Shown in pieces: positions 16,802-25,502 of a stretch of DNA of 64,000 nucleotides. Below the pieces are notes generated by a model that was not told where the DNA came from, searched no databases, and saw only the letters and a list, made by a program, of their open reading frames with translations. The DNA is taken from assembly GCF_046115515.1 (NCBI RefSeq), contig NZ_CP175953.1; one strand, 5' to 3'. The first letter of the stretch is position 1. The number at the start of each line of letters is the position of its first letter. Both the position numbers and the translations under genes were made by a program. This stretch comes from Gracilimonas sp017641085. GTDB taxonomy: Bacteria > Bacteroidota > Rhodothermia > Balneolales > Balneolaceae.

Positions 16802-18331
16802 CTAAATCTTATCAATCGCCAGCTTGTAGGTGGGGTCTTCCATCACATTCACGTCAATGATGGCATCCGCATCCTGAAGGAGTTTTCGACAGTCTTTGCT
16901 CAGGTGTTTCAGGTGAACGGTCTTCCCAACTTTGTTATATCGTTCAGTGATTTTATTCAATGCCTCAATGGCTGACATATCTACTACCCGGCTTTCCTCA
17001 AAATCGATGATCACTTCGTCCGGGTCGTTCAGTACATCAAACTTTGAATTGAAAACGGTTACGGAACCAAAGAAAAGTGGCCCGTAAATTTCGTAATGCT
17101 TAATACCGTCTTCGTCGATATGCTTGCGGGCACGAATTCGCTTGGCATTATCCCAGGCAAAAACGAGAGCAGCGATAATCACCCCAACAATAACGGCCAG
17201 CGCCAGGTTATGCAGAACTGCTGTTACTAACGTCACCGTTACCATCACAAATATATCGGAAGCCGGCATTCGGTTGAAGGTCCGAAAACTTGCCCATTCA
17301 AAAGTACCGATAGCAACCATAATCATCAGTCCTGTAAGAGCTGCCATTGGCATCAACTCAATTACCGGCGCTCCAAACATGATAAAAACAAGCAGCATCA
17401 GCGAGGCAACAATACCCGAGATTCGGGTTCGGGCTCCGGAAGACACGTTAATCAAGCTCTGGCCGATCATGGCGCAACCGCCCATTCCAGAAAACAATCC
17501 GGACAGAATATTTGCTGATCCCTGAGCGATGGCTTCCTGATTTCCGCTTCCACGGGTTTCGGTGATTTCATCAATGATGTTCAGCGTTAGCAAACTTTCA
17601 ATTAAGCCAACCCCGGCAATGATAGCTGAGTAAGGAAGAATGACCATAAAGGCCTCCCAGGTGAAAGGAATTTCAGGTATATGAAACGGAGGAAATCCAC
17701 CTGAGATAGAAGCAATATCGCCCACGGTCCGGGTTTCTATTCCGAGAACTACCACCACTCCGAAAACGGTTAAAATGGCAACAAGAGATGCAGGCACCGC
17801 TTTGGTTAATTTCGGCAGCCCCCAGATAATGAGCATGGTTAAAGCAACCAGACCTAATAACACATACATGCTTTGTCCGGTCATCCATTCCCCTGAAGGT
17901 GTTTTAAACTGAGCCAGCTGCGACATAAAAATGATAACTGCCAGTCCGTTTACAAACCCAAAGATTACGGGGTGAGGGACAAGTCGCATCAGTTTACCGA
18001 GCTTCAATGCTCCGGCAGCTATCTGAATGATACCGGCTAAAATTACTGCCCCGAATATATATTCCACTCCATGAGATTGTGCAAGTGCAACCAATACCAC
18101 GGCAATAGCTCCGGTTGCTCCGGAAATCATTCCCGGCCGGCCACCAATAATGGAGGTTACCAACCCCATCATAAAGGCAGCGTACAAGCCCGTTAAAGGA
18201 GAAAGGCCGGCAATCATCGCGAATGCCACGGCTTCGGGAATCAGTGCCATAGACACCGTGATACCCGCTAAAATTTCAGTCTTATAGTCTATTTTATCGT
18301 TGAGACCGAACAGGTCTAAATACTTCTTCAT
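16802..18331 (-). CDS. SulP family inorganic anion transporter
   Basis: The 509-residue protein has a SLC26/SulP membrane domain, with about twelve segments starting at LAGITVSMALIPEAVAFAMI and including the family motif GLYAAFMMGLVTSIIGG. A C-terminal cytoplasmic STAS domain follows from about residue 420 (VIIDFEESRVVDMSAIEALN). The family carries sulfate, bicarbonate or other anions; the short loops and STAS type do not decide which. ATG start at 18329-18331. It stands alone, convergent with the aminotransferase. Confidence 0.9.
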   Translation of the reverse strand: MKKYLDLFGLNDKIDYKTEILAGITVSMALIPEAVAFAMIAGLSPLTGLYAAFMMGLVTSIIGGRPGMISGATGAIAVVLVALAQSHGVEYIFGAVILAGIIQIAAGALKLGKLMRLVPHPVIFGFVNGLAVIIFMSQLAQFKTPSGEWMTGQSMYVLLGLVALTMLIIWGLPKLTKAVPASLVAILTVFGVVVVLGIETRTVGDIASISGGFPPFHIPEIPFTWEAFMVILPYSAIIAGVGLIESLLTLNIIDEITETRGSGNQEAIAQGSANILSGLFSGMGGCAMIGQSLINVSSGARTRISGIVASLMLLVFIMFGAPVIELMPMAALTGLMIMVAIGTFEWASFRTFNRMPASDIFVMVTVTLVTAVLHNLALAVIVGVIIAALVFAWDNAKRIRARKHIDEDGIKHYEIYGPLFFGSVTVFNSKFDVLNDPDEVIIDFEESRVVDMSAIEALNKITERYNKVGKTVHLKHLSKDCRKLLQDADAIIDVNVMEDPTYKLAIDKI

Positions 18332-18784
18332 CTATTTTTTTGGAATACTAAATGGGTTAACTAAATCGATTTTATTGTAGATGTCCGTGCGAAAAGAAAG
18401 GCGTATTGGGAAAGGAAAATGCCGGACTGATTCTTTATTTGAAGCAAGTTAAACTACGGACTTTAACTTTCCGAGAGTACCACTTTCTAAACTTTTCGTG
18501 TTATGAAATCATGAACTTAGTTGTATCTGTTCGTTTTGAACATGGAAGCGGTTTTCTGAAGAGATAGCCCAGTTCTTTAAAAACCCTGATTCGATTTCAT
18601 CCTCAAATCGTGACATTAATTCCAAAGTTTCACGACTGTTTTCCTGCTCACCGACTTTCTTTTTCCTGTCTTTTGTGCGAGCCCGCTCCTATGTGTCTAT
18701 CAAAATTACCGACCAGTTTTCATTGGCACAGAATTTGATAGAAATTGGTTCGTATATTCGACCCGAATTTAAATCAACAGAACA
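18332..18784. other. Intergenic region, no firm gene
   Basis: This 453-base gap separates divergent sulP and the FmdB-like gene. A short minus-strand frame at 18509-18616 gives 35 residues with protein-like composition (SRFEDEIESGFLKNWAISSE) and remains open, without an ATG, about 25 codons further upstream. That could mean a decayed gene or chance. No convincing promoter, terminator or repeat was found. Regulatory sites for both flanking genes are expected here but not identified. Confidence 0.4.
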
Positions 18785-19078
18785 ATGCCTACATACGAGT
18801 ACAAAAGAGAAGACGGAACTACTTTTGAAATCATCCAAAAGATGAGTGAACCTGCTTTGGAAACCTGCCCTACAACCGGACAAAAAGTGAAGCGCATTAT
18901 TTCCGGTGGCGGAGGCGTGGTTTACAAAGGTGATGGCTGGTATGTAACCGATTACAAGAACGGAGGTAAGAAATCAGCCTCAACTCCTCCCGCCGAAAGT
19001 TCAGATAAGGATAATGGAGCTCCGGAAACCAAAGCTGAAGCACCGAAGGCAAAAGCCGACAAAGAAACCAAATCGTAA
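18785..19078 (+). CDS. FmdB-like protein with degenerate zinc ribbon
   Basis: The N-terminal 55 residues align with FmdB/CxxC_CxxC_SSSS regulatory-type proteins: MPTYEYKREDGTTFEI, KRIISGGGGVVYKGDGWYVTDY. The normal four cysteines are reduced to one: the first pair is replaced by REDG and the second reads CPTTG. A zinc site therefore cannot form in the usual way. The C-terminal 40 residues are a disordered Ala/Lys/Glu/Pro tail. Role unknown. It is followed by a perfect inverted repeat and the GbsR regulator. Confidence 0.85.
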   Translation: MPTYEYKREDGTTFEIIQKMSEPALETCPTTGQKVKRIISGGGGVVYKGDGWYVTDYKNGGKKSASTPPAESSDKDNGAPETKAEAPKAKADKETKS

Positions 19079-19087
19079 GTCGTTTAT

Positions 19088-19135
19088 GGTTCATCGTTAT
19101 TTGTATATTCTGTTTTACACAAATAACGATGAACC
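19088..19135. repeat. Perfect 17-bp inverted repeat (GGTTCATCGTTATTTGT)
   Basis: GGTTCATCGTTATTTGT at 19088-19104 has its exact reverse complement at 19119-19135, with a 14-base loop. No T-run follows, so it is not a standard terminator. It fills most of the FmdB-gbsR gap. Confidence 0.85.
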
Positions 19136-19160
19136 CATAACCATTGGATAGCATCATCCC

Positions 19161-19733
19161 ATGGAGCACAGCAAAGCATATCAGGAAGCGTTAGACCAAT
19201 TTGTCCTACTCTGGGGTGAAATGGCATCGGCATGGGGAATCAATAAAACCATGTCTCAGATTCATGCATTGCTGTATGCGGAATCTCATCCGCTGGATAC
19301 CGACTCCATCATGGATACGCTCGACATCAGTCGCGGCAATGCCAACATGAATCTCCGCCGGCTGCTGGATTGGGAACTCATCCATAAAAAGAGCTTTCCC
19401 GGGGATCGCAAAGATTATTACTCCGCCGAAACCGATGTCTGGAAAATCGTTTCCACCATTATCCGGGAGCGCCAACAGCGCGAAATAGCGCCTATCCGTG
19501 AAAACCTGGAAAAGTGTATCCAGACGCTGGAATCGGGAGGACTGACAGACGAGGAAAGCAAAGAGTTCAAAGTCCGCATTGAGAACTACATGGAGTTCCT
19601 GGAGATGTTTGAGCGTTTTACCGGAGCCCTTCTCCCCTACATCAACAAAAAGAATTTAAAATTCCTGAAGCAGCTCGTTAAACTTGTAGAAGTAAAAGAA
19701 TCGCTGACCGGAAAAAAGGATACTGATGACTAA
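19161..19733 (+). CDS. GbsR/MarR-family transcriptional regulator
   Basis: The 190-residue protein carries a winged helix at about residues 20-105 (INKTMSQIHALLYAESHPLD, then MDTLDISRGNANMNLRRLLD as recognition helix, and a wing with FPGDRKDYYSAE). A C-terminal helical region follows, as in GbsR-type regulators that often control osmolyte or membrane genes. Its targets are not evident. Its end overlaps yraN by eight bases, so the two are co-translated. The inverted repeat upstream at 19088 could be an operator, but its length suggests an RNA structure instead. Confidence 0.87.
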   Translation: MEHSKAYQEALDQFVLLWGEMASAWGINKTMSQIHALLYAESHPLDTDSIMDTLDISRGNANMNLRRLLDWELIHKKSFPGDRKDYYSAETDVWKIVSTIIRERQQREIAPIRENLEKCIQTLESGGLTDEESKEFKVRIENYMEFLEMFERFTGALLPYINKKNLKFLKQLVKLVEVKESLTGKKDTDD

Positions 19734-20091
19734 GAAGTCGCACCGAGAAATTGGAAACGATGGGGAAGATCTCGCCTGTGCCTATCTGGAATCCAAAGGA
19801 TGGAGAATTTTAGAGCGGAACTATTTTTTTGAACACTCTGAAGTGGACATCGTGGCGTATGATGACACCGCTATCGTATTCGTTGAAGTTAAGTACCGTA
19901 CTAATACAAAATTCGGACAGCCTTTCGAGCACGTAACCGAAGAGAAAGTTCAGCATATCTTCAAAGCTGCCGAGGCATGGATGTACGAACGAAAAATGGA
20001 GGGGTCTCCCATGCGATTTGATATCGTCGGGATTGTGCAGAAAAAGAATGAAGCTCCGGAATTCAATCATATTGAGGATGCGTTTAGGTAG
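19726..20091 (+). CDS. YraN family (UPF0102) nuclease-fold protein
   Basis: The 121-residue protein is a typical YraN/UPF0102: REIGNDGEDLACAYLESKGW, then ERNYFFEHSEVDIVAYD and VFVEVKYRTNTKFG, which carry the restriction-endonuclease-like E...D...ExK triad. Members are thought to act on DNA structures, but the role is poorly defined. Its ATG lies inside the last codons of the GbsR gene. A TTAGGTTTTAGG-type repeat begins directly after the stop. Confidence 0.9.
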   Translation: MTKKSHREIGNDGEDLACAYLESKGWRILERNYFFEHSEVDIVAYDDTAIVFVEVKYRTNTKFGQPFEHVTEEKVQHIFKAAEAWMYERKMEGSPMRFDIVGIVQKKNEAPEFNHIEDAFR

Positions 20092-20092
20092 A

Positions 20093-20246
20093 GAGGTTTT
20101 AGGTGCAAGGTGTTAGGTTTTAGTGGTAGTCTGAGTGGAAGCAAAGAACCTTTGCCTGAATTGCTCACCAAGCTTCAAAGGCCAAGACCCTAAGACAGTA
20201 GCTTCACACTAAAACCTAACACCTAAAACCTTGCCCCTAACACCTA
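20093..20246. repeat. TTAGGTTTTAGG-family inverted repeat, copy 2
   Basis: The left arm 20093-20125 ends in GGTGTTAGGTTTTAGTG. The right arm 20206-20246 starts with the exact reverse complement, CACTAAAACCTAACACC, and continues with TAAAACCTTG and CTAACACC, as in copies 1 and 3. The spacer of about 80 bases is unrelated to copy 1. Confidence 0.82.
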
Positions 20247-20316
20247 CCGAACCTTTTTGAATGCAAATCCATTAGTTACTATCATCCGATAAATTAAATT
20301 TTAGCTCATACTTTTT

Positions 20317-22077
20317 ATGCCCTACACCAATCAGGATATCGCCGCCAAACTCCGTGAAGTATCTCAGCTTATGCAGCTCGCCGGAGAGAATCGATTTAAA
20401 GTTATTGCCTTTGATAAAGCCGCACAGACGATTGAGGGACTTGGGGATGACATCAACGAGTACATCAAAGAAAAAAACCTGACGGATATAAAAGGGATTG
20501 GTAAATCCATTGCTGAAGACATTTATGCGCTGGAAGAAACCGGGGAAATGCCCGTACTGGAAGCGTTCAAAGAAAAAGTACCGGAAGGTTTGATCGATTG
20601 GCTGGGAATTTCAGGACTCGGCCCCAAGAACGCTTACAAAATCCATAAAGAGCTGGGTATCAGTACTATTGATGAGCTGAAGGAAAAAATTGAAGATGGC
20701 TCGGTGGCATCACTTTCAGGATTGGGGCAAAAATCGGCGGAGAAAATAAAGAAATCCATTGAATGGATGGAGAAGTTTGATGAACGCTGCCGTTTAGATC
20801 AGGCCCAAGAAATCGCCAGCACCATTTTTGACAGCCTGAAAGATCAGGAAGGAGTTCAGCAGATCGAAGTGGCCGGCTCCTACCGTCGCGGACTGGAAAC
20901 CATTGGCGACATCGACATTTTGATTGCCGCTGACGAAAAACACATTAACCCGTTATTCGATGTGTTCACCAATCACGAACGGGTGACGGAAGTACTTGGC
21001 AAAGGAGACACCAAGAGCTCGGTTAGAACCAAAGAAGGCCGCCAGGTGGATTTACGCATCGTTAAGCCTGAGGAATTCCCGGCCGCACTTATGTATTTCA
21101 CCGGAAGTAAAGAACACAATGTGGTGTTAAGGCAGCGTGCCCGCGACCGCGGAATGAGCCTGAATGAATATGGTTTGTTCAAGCTGAACGACAGCGGAGA
21201 CACCAACTTTGATGCTCCGGTTGAATTTTCGAGTGAGTCGGATATTTACGAGAAGCTGGATATGCACTTTGTGCCGCCTGAGCTTCGCGAAGACCGTGGT
21301 GAGTTCGACATCTACGAAGAACAGCAGGATTTTGACCTCGTTTCTAATGAAGATATTCGGGGTGTTATTCATGCTCACAGCACCTGGAGTGATGGAAAGT
21401 ACTCCATCAAAGAAATGGCCGAAGCATGTATGGAGCGGGGGTATGAATATCTTGGGCTAACCGATCACTCCAAAACGGCGGCTTATGCAGGCGGACTTAC
21501 AGTGGATGAAATTAAACAGCAGTGGGAAGAAATTGATCAGCTGAACGAGGAGTTCAGGGATGCCGGCAAAAGTTTTGTGATTTTTAAAGGCATTGAATCC
21601 GATATTCTGGCCGATGGTTCTTTAGATTATGAGGATGACATCCTGGAAGGCTTTGATTTCGTTATCGCCAGTGTGCACCAGTCACTGGAAATGCCCCGGG
21701 ATAAAATGATGGAACGGATGCGAAATGCTATCAAAAATCCATACACAAGAATTCTGGGTCACCCAACCGGCCGGTTGCTACTGAAAAGAAACGGCAGCGA
21801 TTTAGACCTTAACGAACTGGTTGCCCTGGCAGCCGAACATAATACAGCAATTGAAATCAATGCCAATCCGCGCCGGCTTGACCTTGACTGGAGATTTGGC
21901 AACAAAGCCATGGAAGTCGGGCTTATGACTTCCATCAACCCTGATGCTCACTCCACCGATGGCATTGATGATATACCCTACGGTGTGCGCATTGCCCGAA
22001 AAGGAAAGTATGGGAAAGACCGTGTACTGAATGCGAAAAGTGCGGAAGAGGTAAGGTCATTTTTTGAGGCAAGATAG
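20317..22077 (+). CDS. polX: Family X DNA polymerase with PHP exonuclease (PolX)
   Basis: The 586-residue bacterial PolX has helix-hairpin-helix motifs (DIKGIGKSIAEDIYAL, GISGLGPKNAYKIHKELG, SLSGLGQKSAEKI), then the polymerase X nucleotidyl-transfer motif GSYRRGLETIGDIDIL near residues 186-201. A C-terminal PHP domain starts at about residue 350 (HAHSTWSDG, GLTDHSKT, NPDAHSTDG). It fills short gaps in base-excision repair, and the PHP domain removes 3' nucleotides. The metal-binding His and Asp motifs are all present, so both activities are expected. Confidence 0.95.
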   Translation: MPYTNQDIAAKLREVSQLMQLAGENRFKVIAFDKAAQTIEGLGDDINEYIKEKNLTDIKGIGKSIAEDIYALEETGEMPVLEAFKEKVPEGLIDWLGISGLGPKNAYKIHKELGISTIDELKEKIEDGSVASLSGLGQKSAEKIKKSIEWMEKFDERCRLDQAQEIASTIFDSLKDQEGVQQIEVAGSYRRGLETIGDIDILIAADEKHINPLFDVFTNHERVTEVLGKGDTKSSVRTKEGRQVDLRIVKPEEFPAALMYFTGSKEHNVVLRQRARDRGMSLNEYGLFKLNDSGDTNFDAPVEFSSESDIYEKLDMHFVPPELREDRGEFDIYEEQQDFDLVSNEDIRGVIHAHSTWSDGKYSIKEMAEACMERGYEYLGLTDHSKTAAYAGGLTVDEIKQQWEEIDQLNEEFRDAGKSFVIFKGIESDILADGSLDYEDDILEGFDFVIASVHQSLEMPRDKMMERMRNAIKNPYTRILGHPTGRLLLKRNGSDLDLNELVALAAEHNTAIEINANPRRLDLDWRFGNKAMEVGLMTSINPDAHSTDGIDDIPYGVRIARKGKYGKDRVLNAKSAEEVRSFFEAR

Positions 22078-22086
22078 ATAAAGTGT

Positions 22087-22479
22087 CTATCTCAAAAGCT
22101 TCATTCCTTTCAGTTTAGATGCTTTTTTATCGAAAGTATAGGTTGGATCATCTTTCGACGCATTATTTAATTCACTAATTAAACAATCTTCAAAACCTGC
22201 ATTTGTTTCTTCAAACTCATCAAGTGCTTTTTGAATAACTCTGTCCAACTGAACTTCAAATCCTTGAGTATCTAACAGCATCCGAAAAGTCTCTATGAAT
22301 TTCATCTTAGAATAGCCGTAAGTAGTAGTAAGTACCCAACAAGATTCCATTATTACAGGCAGATTAATTTTCAATGGAGATTCATGATATTCTTCAAACA
22401 AGGTCCGTACTTTTTGAAATTGTTCTTCATCATCTCTAACTAAGAAACGGATCAGGATATTGGTGTCTATTGCAGGCAT
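22087..22479 (-). CDS. vapC: PIN-domain toxin, VapC type
   Basis: The 130-residue PIN nuclease keeps its acidic residues: Asp5 in AIDTNILIRFLV, Glu45 in PVIMESCWVL, Asp98 in NAGFEDCLI, and Asp117 in YTFDKKASK. VapC toxins cleave RNA, usually tRNA or rRNA, when released from antitoxin. Its ATG overlaps the antitoxin's TAA by one base (TAATG), giving strong translational coupling in the usual antitoxin-first order. The pair is a self-contained island between polX and a flavin reductase. Confidence 0.9.
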   Translation of the reverse strand: MPAIDTNILIRFLVRDDEEQFQKVRTLFEEYHESPLKINLPVIMESCWVLTTTYGYSKMKFIETFRMLLDTQGFEVQLDRVIQKALDEFEETNAGFEDCLISELNNASKDDPTYTFDKKASKLKGMKLLR

Positions 22480-22730
22480 TACTTTTTGTATTTTTTTCTG
22501 AAATACTCCGCAACACCTTTGTTCATTTCTTCAATAGTTTTTGCTTTTTGCCCCGGTCTATGAAGAATACCTGCCATATCCATAATGGAAAATTTCTTTT
22601 TGGACACCCCAATTTTTCCTTGTTCATCTATTTCAAAATCGAGCTTATCACCGGGCTTCAAACCCAATTCATCCCGGATTTTTTTGGGGATGGTTACCTG
22701 ACCTTTGGATGTGATGGTTGCTGTAGGCAT
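22479..22730 (-). CDS. vapB: AbrB/MazE-type antitoxin, VapB
   Basis: The 83-residue protein has an N-terminal swapped-hairpin AbrB fold (ATITSKGQVTIPKKIRDELG, KPGDKLDFEIDE) for DNA binding. A C-terminal tail (ILHRPGQKAKTIEEMNKGVA) would wrap the PIN toxin. It neutralises VapC and normally represses the operon from its own promoter. The tail matches the antitoxin form paired with PIN toxins of this length. Confidence 0.9.
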   Translation of the reverse strand: MPTATITSKGQVTIPKKIRDELGLKPGDKLDFEIDEQGKIGVSKKKFSIMDMAGILHRPGQKAKTIEEMNKGVAEYFRKKYKK

Positions 22731-22861
22731 AATTCTTACTTTTTGTTCGATATGTAAGGAATTTGTTTATTTCAAGAACCAACTGCAACTACCTTTATTA
22801 TGCAAGCTTTCCAAAAATAGCTACCTTCGAACACCGATTTTTTAACTCAAAATCTACTTCC

Positions 22862-23461
22862 GTGATTATAGAAAAGCCTCAGTTTTCTGAACATCAGATT
22901 GCCAAACTAGTAAAGGCATCGGTGGTGCCCCGGCCTATTGCATGGATTTCATCGGTTGGCAAAAGCGGGATTCCAAATTTAGCTCCTTACAGTTATTTCA
23001 ATGTGATTTCCCATAACCCTATCATGTTTATCACCTCCATAGGCCGGGGAGCGAATGTGGGGAAAGATGGCGACAAAGATACCCTGGCGAACATCAAGGA
23101 CAGCGGTGATTATGTCATCAACCTGGTTTCGGCCCGGCTGGTTAATCACATGCACAAAAGCAGCACCATTTATCCTAAAGAAATCAGTGAGTTTGAGAAG
23201 ACAGGCCTCACCCCAATAAAAAGCAATCTCGTTACTGCTCCGAGAGTTGAAGAAGCCGTTATCAGTATGGAATGCAGGTTAGACCGTGTGATGGAGCTGG
23301 GTGATTTCAATCAGGTGATCGGGGAACTGGTTTGCTATCACATTCAGGATGATGTGTATATGGAAAATGACAAGGTAGATTACGCCAAGTACGATCCGAT
23401 CGGAAGAATGGCGGCTAATTATACCTATGTGAGAGATCTCTTCTTTCCCGAAGAAATTTAG
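22862..23461 (+). CDS. Flavin reductase family protein
   Basis: The product has about 200 residues with the split-barrel FMN-binding fold: VVPRPIAWISSVGKSGIPNL, APYSYFNVISHNPIMFITSI, GDYVINLV, and the C-terminal YDPIGRMAANYTYV. The family uses FMN in NAD(P)H-dependent reductions; the partner is unknown. The start is uncertain. No ATG lies upstream of the conserved core, so I use GTG at 22862 (VIIEKPQFSEHQ). A TTG at 22763 would add 33 non-conserved residues. Its last bases overlap the stop of the convergent lipoprotein gene. Confidence 0.85.
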   Translation: MIIEKPQFSEHQIAKLVKASVVPRPIAWISSVGKSGIPNLAPYSYFNVISHNPIMFITSIGRGANVGKDGDKDTLANIKDSGDYVINLVSARLVNHMHKSSTIYPKEISEFEKTGLTPIKSNLVTAPRVEEAVISMECRLDRVMELGDFNQVIGELVCYHIQDDVYMENDKVDYAKYDPIGRMAANYTYVRDLFFPEEI

Positions 23462-24222
23462 TCGTAGCTCTCCCTCTTAATCTCATTCCCCAAACTGTCA
23501 TATTCAATCCAAACCCCGGATTGCTCCCCATCCTTGTACTGTCCGGTTACCTGAACCTGGCCATTGGGGTGCCATCTCCTGACTTGTCCGCTGCGCGGAC
23601 CCACTTCGGAATAAGGAAATTTAAAGCGCGGCTGGCCGTCGGCATAATACTGAACAAATGAGGTGTCGGTACGAACCGTATAGCTTGTCAGCTCCCCGGA
23701 TTTGTTGTAATAGCTGGTCATGGTGTCGGTTCGAATTTGAGTGATTTTCTGCGTGGCCGGGTCTATAAAATATAACTCATCGGCATTCCAGCTTATAGCC
23801 AGCCGACCCAGTTTATCCCAAATGCTTCCGGTGTTTTTCCGGTAATCGGCATCCATTCCCAACCTTCGGCTTGCGTACCAGTACCGCAGCCGAAACATTT
23901 CCCCGTTTTCAAATTCACCCTGCAGGTTATAGTCCCTGCTGTCAAAGGTTCTGATATATCCTCTGTATGGCTCTTTCGCCCGGGTATTAAACAGAATAAG
24001 GGTGGTATCTCTGATGTCATACATCCGCACCCCATTTACCTGGGTAGAGACTATGTATTGATTGGGAGGAACCGGCAGCCCGGTTGAATCCCGGAATTCC
24101 AGATGATCATACCCATCCAGAAAATAATGCTCTTCCTTAACCTCTTGATCCGAACAAGCGCCGACAATAAGCAAGCATATAAGTGCAGCGAAAAACGATA
24201 TTACCGGGCTTTGTGCTTTCAA
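23458..24222 (-). CDS. Lipoprotein with YwqK/MORN-like repeats
   Basis: The 254-residue protein has a lipobox (LLIVGAC) with Cys at about residue 23, so it is a lipid-anchored envelope protein. The C-terminal third carries YwqK/MORN-type repeats (YADGQPRFKFPY, WHPNGQVQVTGQYKDGEQSG), a fold often called antitoxin-like without proof. The start is TTG, three bases after the AI-2E gene's stop, and no better codon precedes the signal peptide. The 3' end overlaps the convergent flavin reductase by four bases. Confidence 0.78.
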   Translation of the reverse strand: MKAQSPVISFFAALICLLIVGACSDQEVKEEHYFLDGYDHLEFRDSTGLPVPPNQYIVSTQVNGVRMYDIRDTTLILFNTRAKEPYRGYIRTFDSRDYNLQGEFENGEMFRLRYWYASRRLGMDADYRKNTGSIWDKLGRLAISWNADELYFIDPATQKITQIRTDTMTSYYNKSGELTSYTVRTDTSFVQYYADGQPRFKFPYSEVGPRSGQVRRWHPNGQVQVTGQYKDGEQSGVWIEYDSLGNEIKRESYD

Positions 24223-24225
24223 GGT

Positions 24226-25311
24226 CTAATCTTCATAGTTAACAGAATTACCCAATAAGTATCCATAGGGTTTCATTTCCGGTATTTGATCAAAAATCAC
24301 TTTCAGAATACCGATTAACGGTACGAACAAAATCATCCCTGAGATTCCCCATAACTCCCCGCCAATAATCAAGGCAATCATAGCTACAAACGGATTGATA
24401 GATACTTTAGAGCCGACAATACGGGGAGTGATAAAGTTACCTTCAAGGAATTGCACGGTTCCAAATACAGCCACCACCAACACCGGGGTAATCAGCGAAT
24501 CGGTAAGCAGCAGGGCAAATAACAACGGCGGCAATGCTCCGATAATAATCCCGATGTAAGGAATGATGGCTAACAGGGAGGCAAAAACTCCAAAGAACAG
24601 TGCATGCTCCAGCCCGATGATAAAAAGTCCGGTTGTATTTAGAATGGCTAAAATCCCAATCACCGAGAGCATGCCAACCAGGTAGTTTTGAGTTACATTC
24701 TGCACCCGCCCTAATAAATTGTCCACATTGGAATAATCGCCTTTTCTGGACACAAACAGCTTCTGAAAAAAGGTTTGATACATCTCCTGGTAGTACAGCA
24801 TGAAGAAAATGAAGATGGGCATGAGCGTCATCACCGTAAATATATTAGTGGTAGCACTTACGATGGAACTTACATAATTCCCGCTCTGATCGATGAGGTT
24901 GTTTATGCCCTGCTGCAAGTATTCACTTTGTTCTTCCTGGGAAATCCCGGCTGTTTCTTCCAGGTATTGAATGGCATTATTGGAAACGGTCTTCAGCTTT
25001 TCGGTTACTTCCGGTATGCGCTCAGCAAACTGCACAAACTGAGCCGATATCAGCGATAAAATGCCTCCAAGAACAACCAATACCACCAACAACGTAAGAA
25101 TGATGCTGAACGCCCTGCCCAGTTTCCAGCGCTCAAAAAGTTTTACTATAGGACTCAAAAGCATCGCGAAAAATGCCGAAAAAGCAAGCGGCATCAGGAT
25201 AAACTTGCCATAGCTCATAATCAGAAACAGTAAGTACAGGCCAATTAATGTAACGGTAGTCTTAAACCAGAATGGATATTTTTCTGTAGATTTTATTCGA
25301 TGATGTGGCAT
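24226..25311 (-). CDS. AI-2E family transporter
   Basis: The 361-residue membrane protein of the PerM/AI-2E exporter family has two N-terminal helices (LIGLYLLFLIMSYGKFILMP), a soluble helical insert with the characteristic pattern around residues 85-150, then five or so helices including IGLEHALFFGVFASLLAIIP. The motif YIGIIIGALPPLLFALL and the C-terminal ISGMILFVPLIGILKVI are typical. Substrates vary across the family and are not predictable. Probably co-transcribed with the lipoprotein that begins just after its stop. Confidence 0.9.
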   Translation of the reverse strand: MPHHRIKSTEKYPFWFKTTVTLIGLYLLFLIMSYGKFILMPLAFSAFFAMLLSPIVKLFERWKLGRAFSIILTLLVVLVVLGGILSLISAQFVQFAERIPEVTEKLKTVSNNAIQYLEETAGISQEEQSEYLQQGINNLIDQSGNYVSSIVSATTNIFTVMTLMPIFIFFMLYYQEMYQTFFQKLFVSRKGDYSNVDNLLGRVQNVTQNYLVGMLSVIGILAILNTTGLFIIGLEHALFFGVFASLLAIIPYIGIIIGALPPLLFALLLTDSLITPVLVVAVFGTVQFLEGNFITPRIVGSKVSINPFVAMIALIIGGELWGISGMILFVPLIGILKVIFDQIPEMKPYGYLLGNSVNYED

Positions 25312-25393
25312 AAAAAACTATATTGTTCAGGGTTCATCGGTGCTGCAAAGGCAATGATAGTTAAAGCATTTCTAAGATGTCGTATAAATAGTG

Positions 25394-25422
25394 TTGACAT
25401 CAGCAGCAGCCAATGATATTAA
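25394..25422 (+). promoter_or_regulatory. Possible sigma70-like promoter
   Basis: TTGACA at 25394-25399 is followed, after a 17-base spacer, by TATTAA (4 of 6 to consensus) at 25417-25422, about 80 bases upstream of the cyclase ATG. The -35 match is perfect, but one site in an AT-rich gap can arise by chance, and Bacteroidota-type bacteria often use another consensus. Confidence 0.35.
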
Positions 25423-25502
25423 ACGATAAGCTATAAAGTGCACAACAACACTGAAATTCTTATTATAGAAATCTGTTGTTCGCCTTGTAATTCGGGTACA
25501 AA

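Noticed and set aside
18509..18616. 35-residue frame with protein-like sequence in the sulP-fmdB gap
   Set aside because: Too short, no ribosome site, and the longer open stretch upstream has no start; chance or a decayed gene cannot be told apart.
23458..24222. YwqK-type antitoxin
   Set aside because: The YwqK name implies a toxin partner; none is adjacent and the protein is a lipoprotein.
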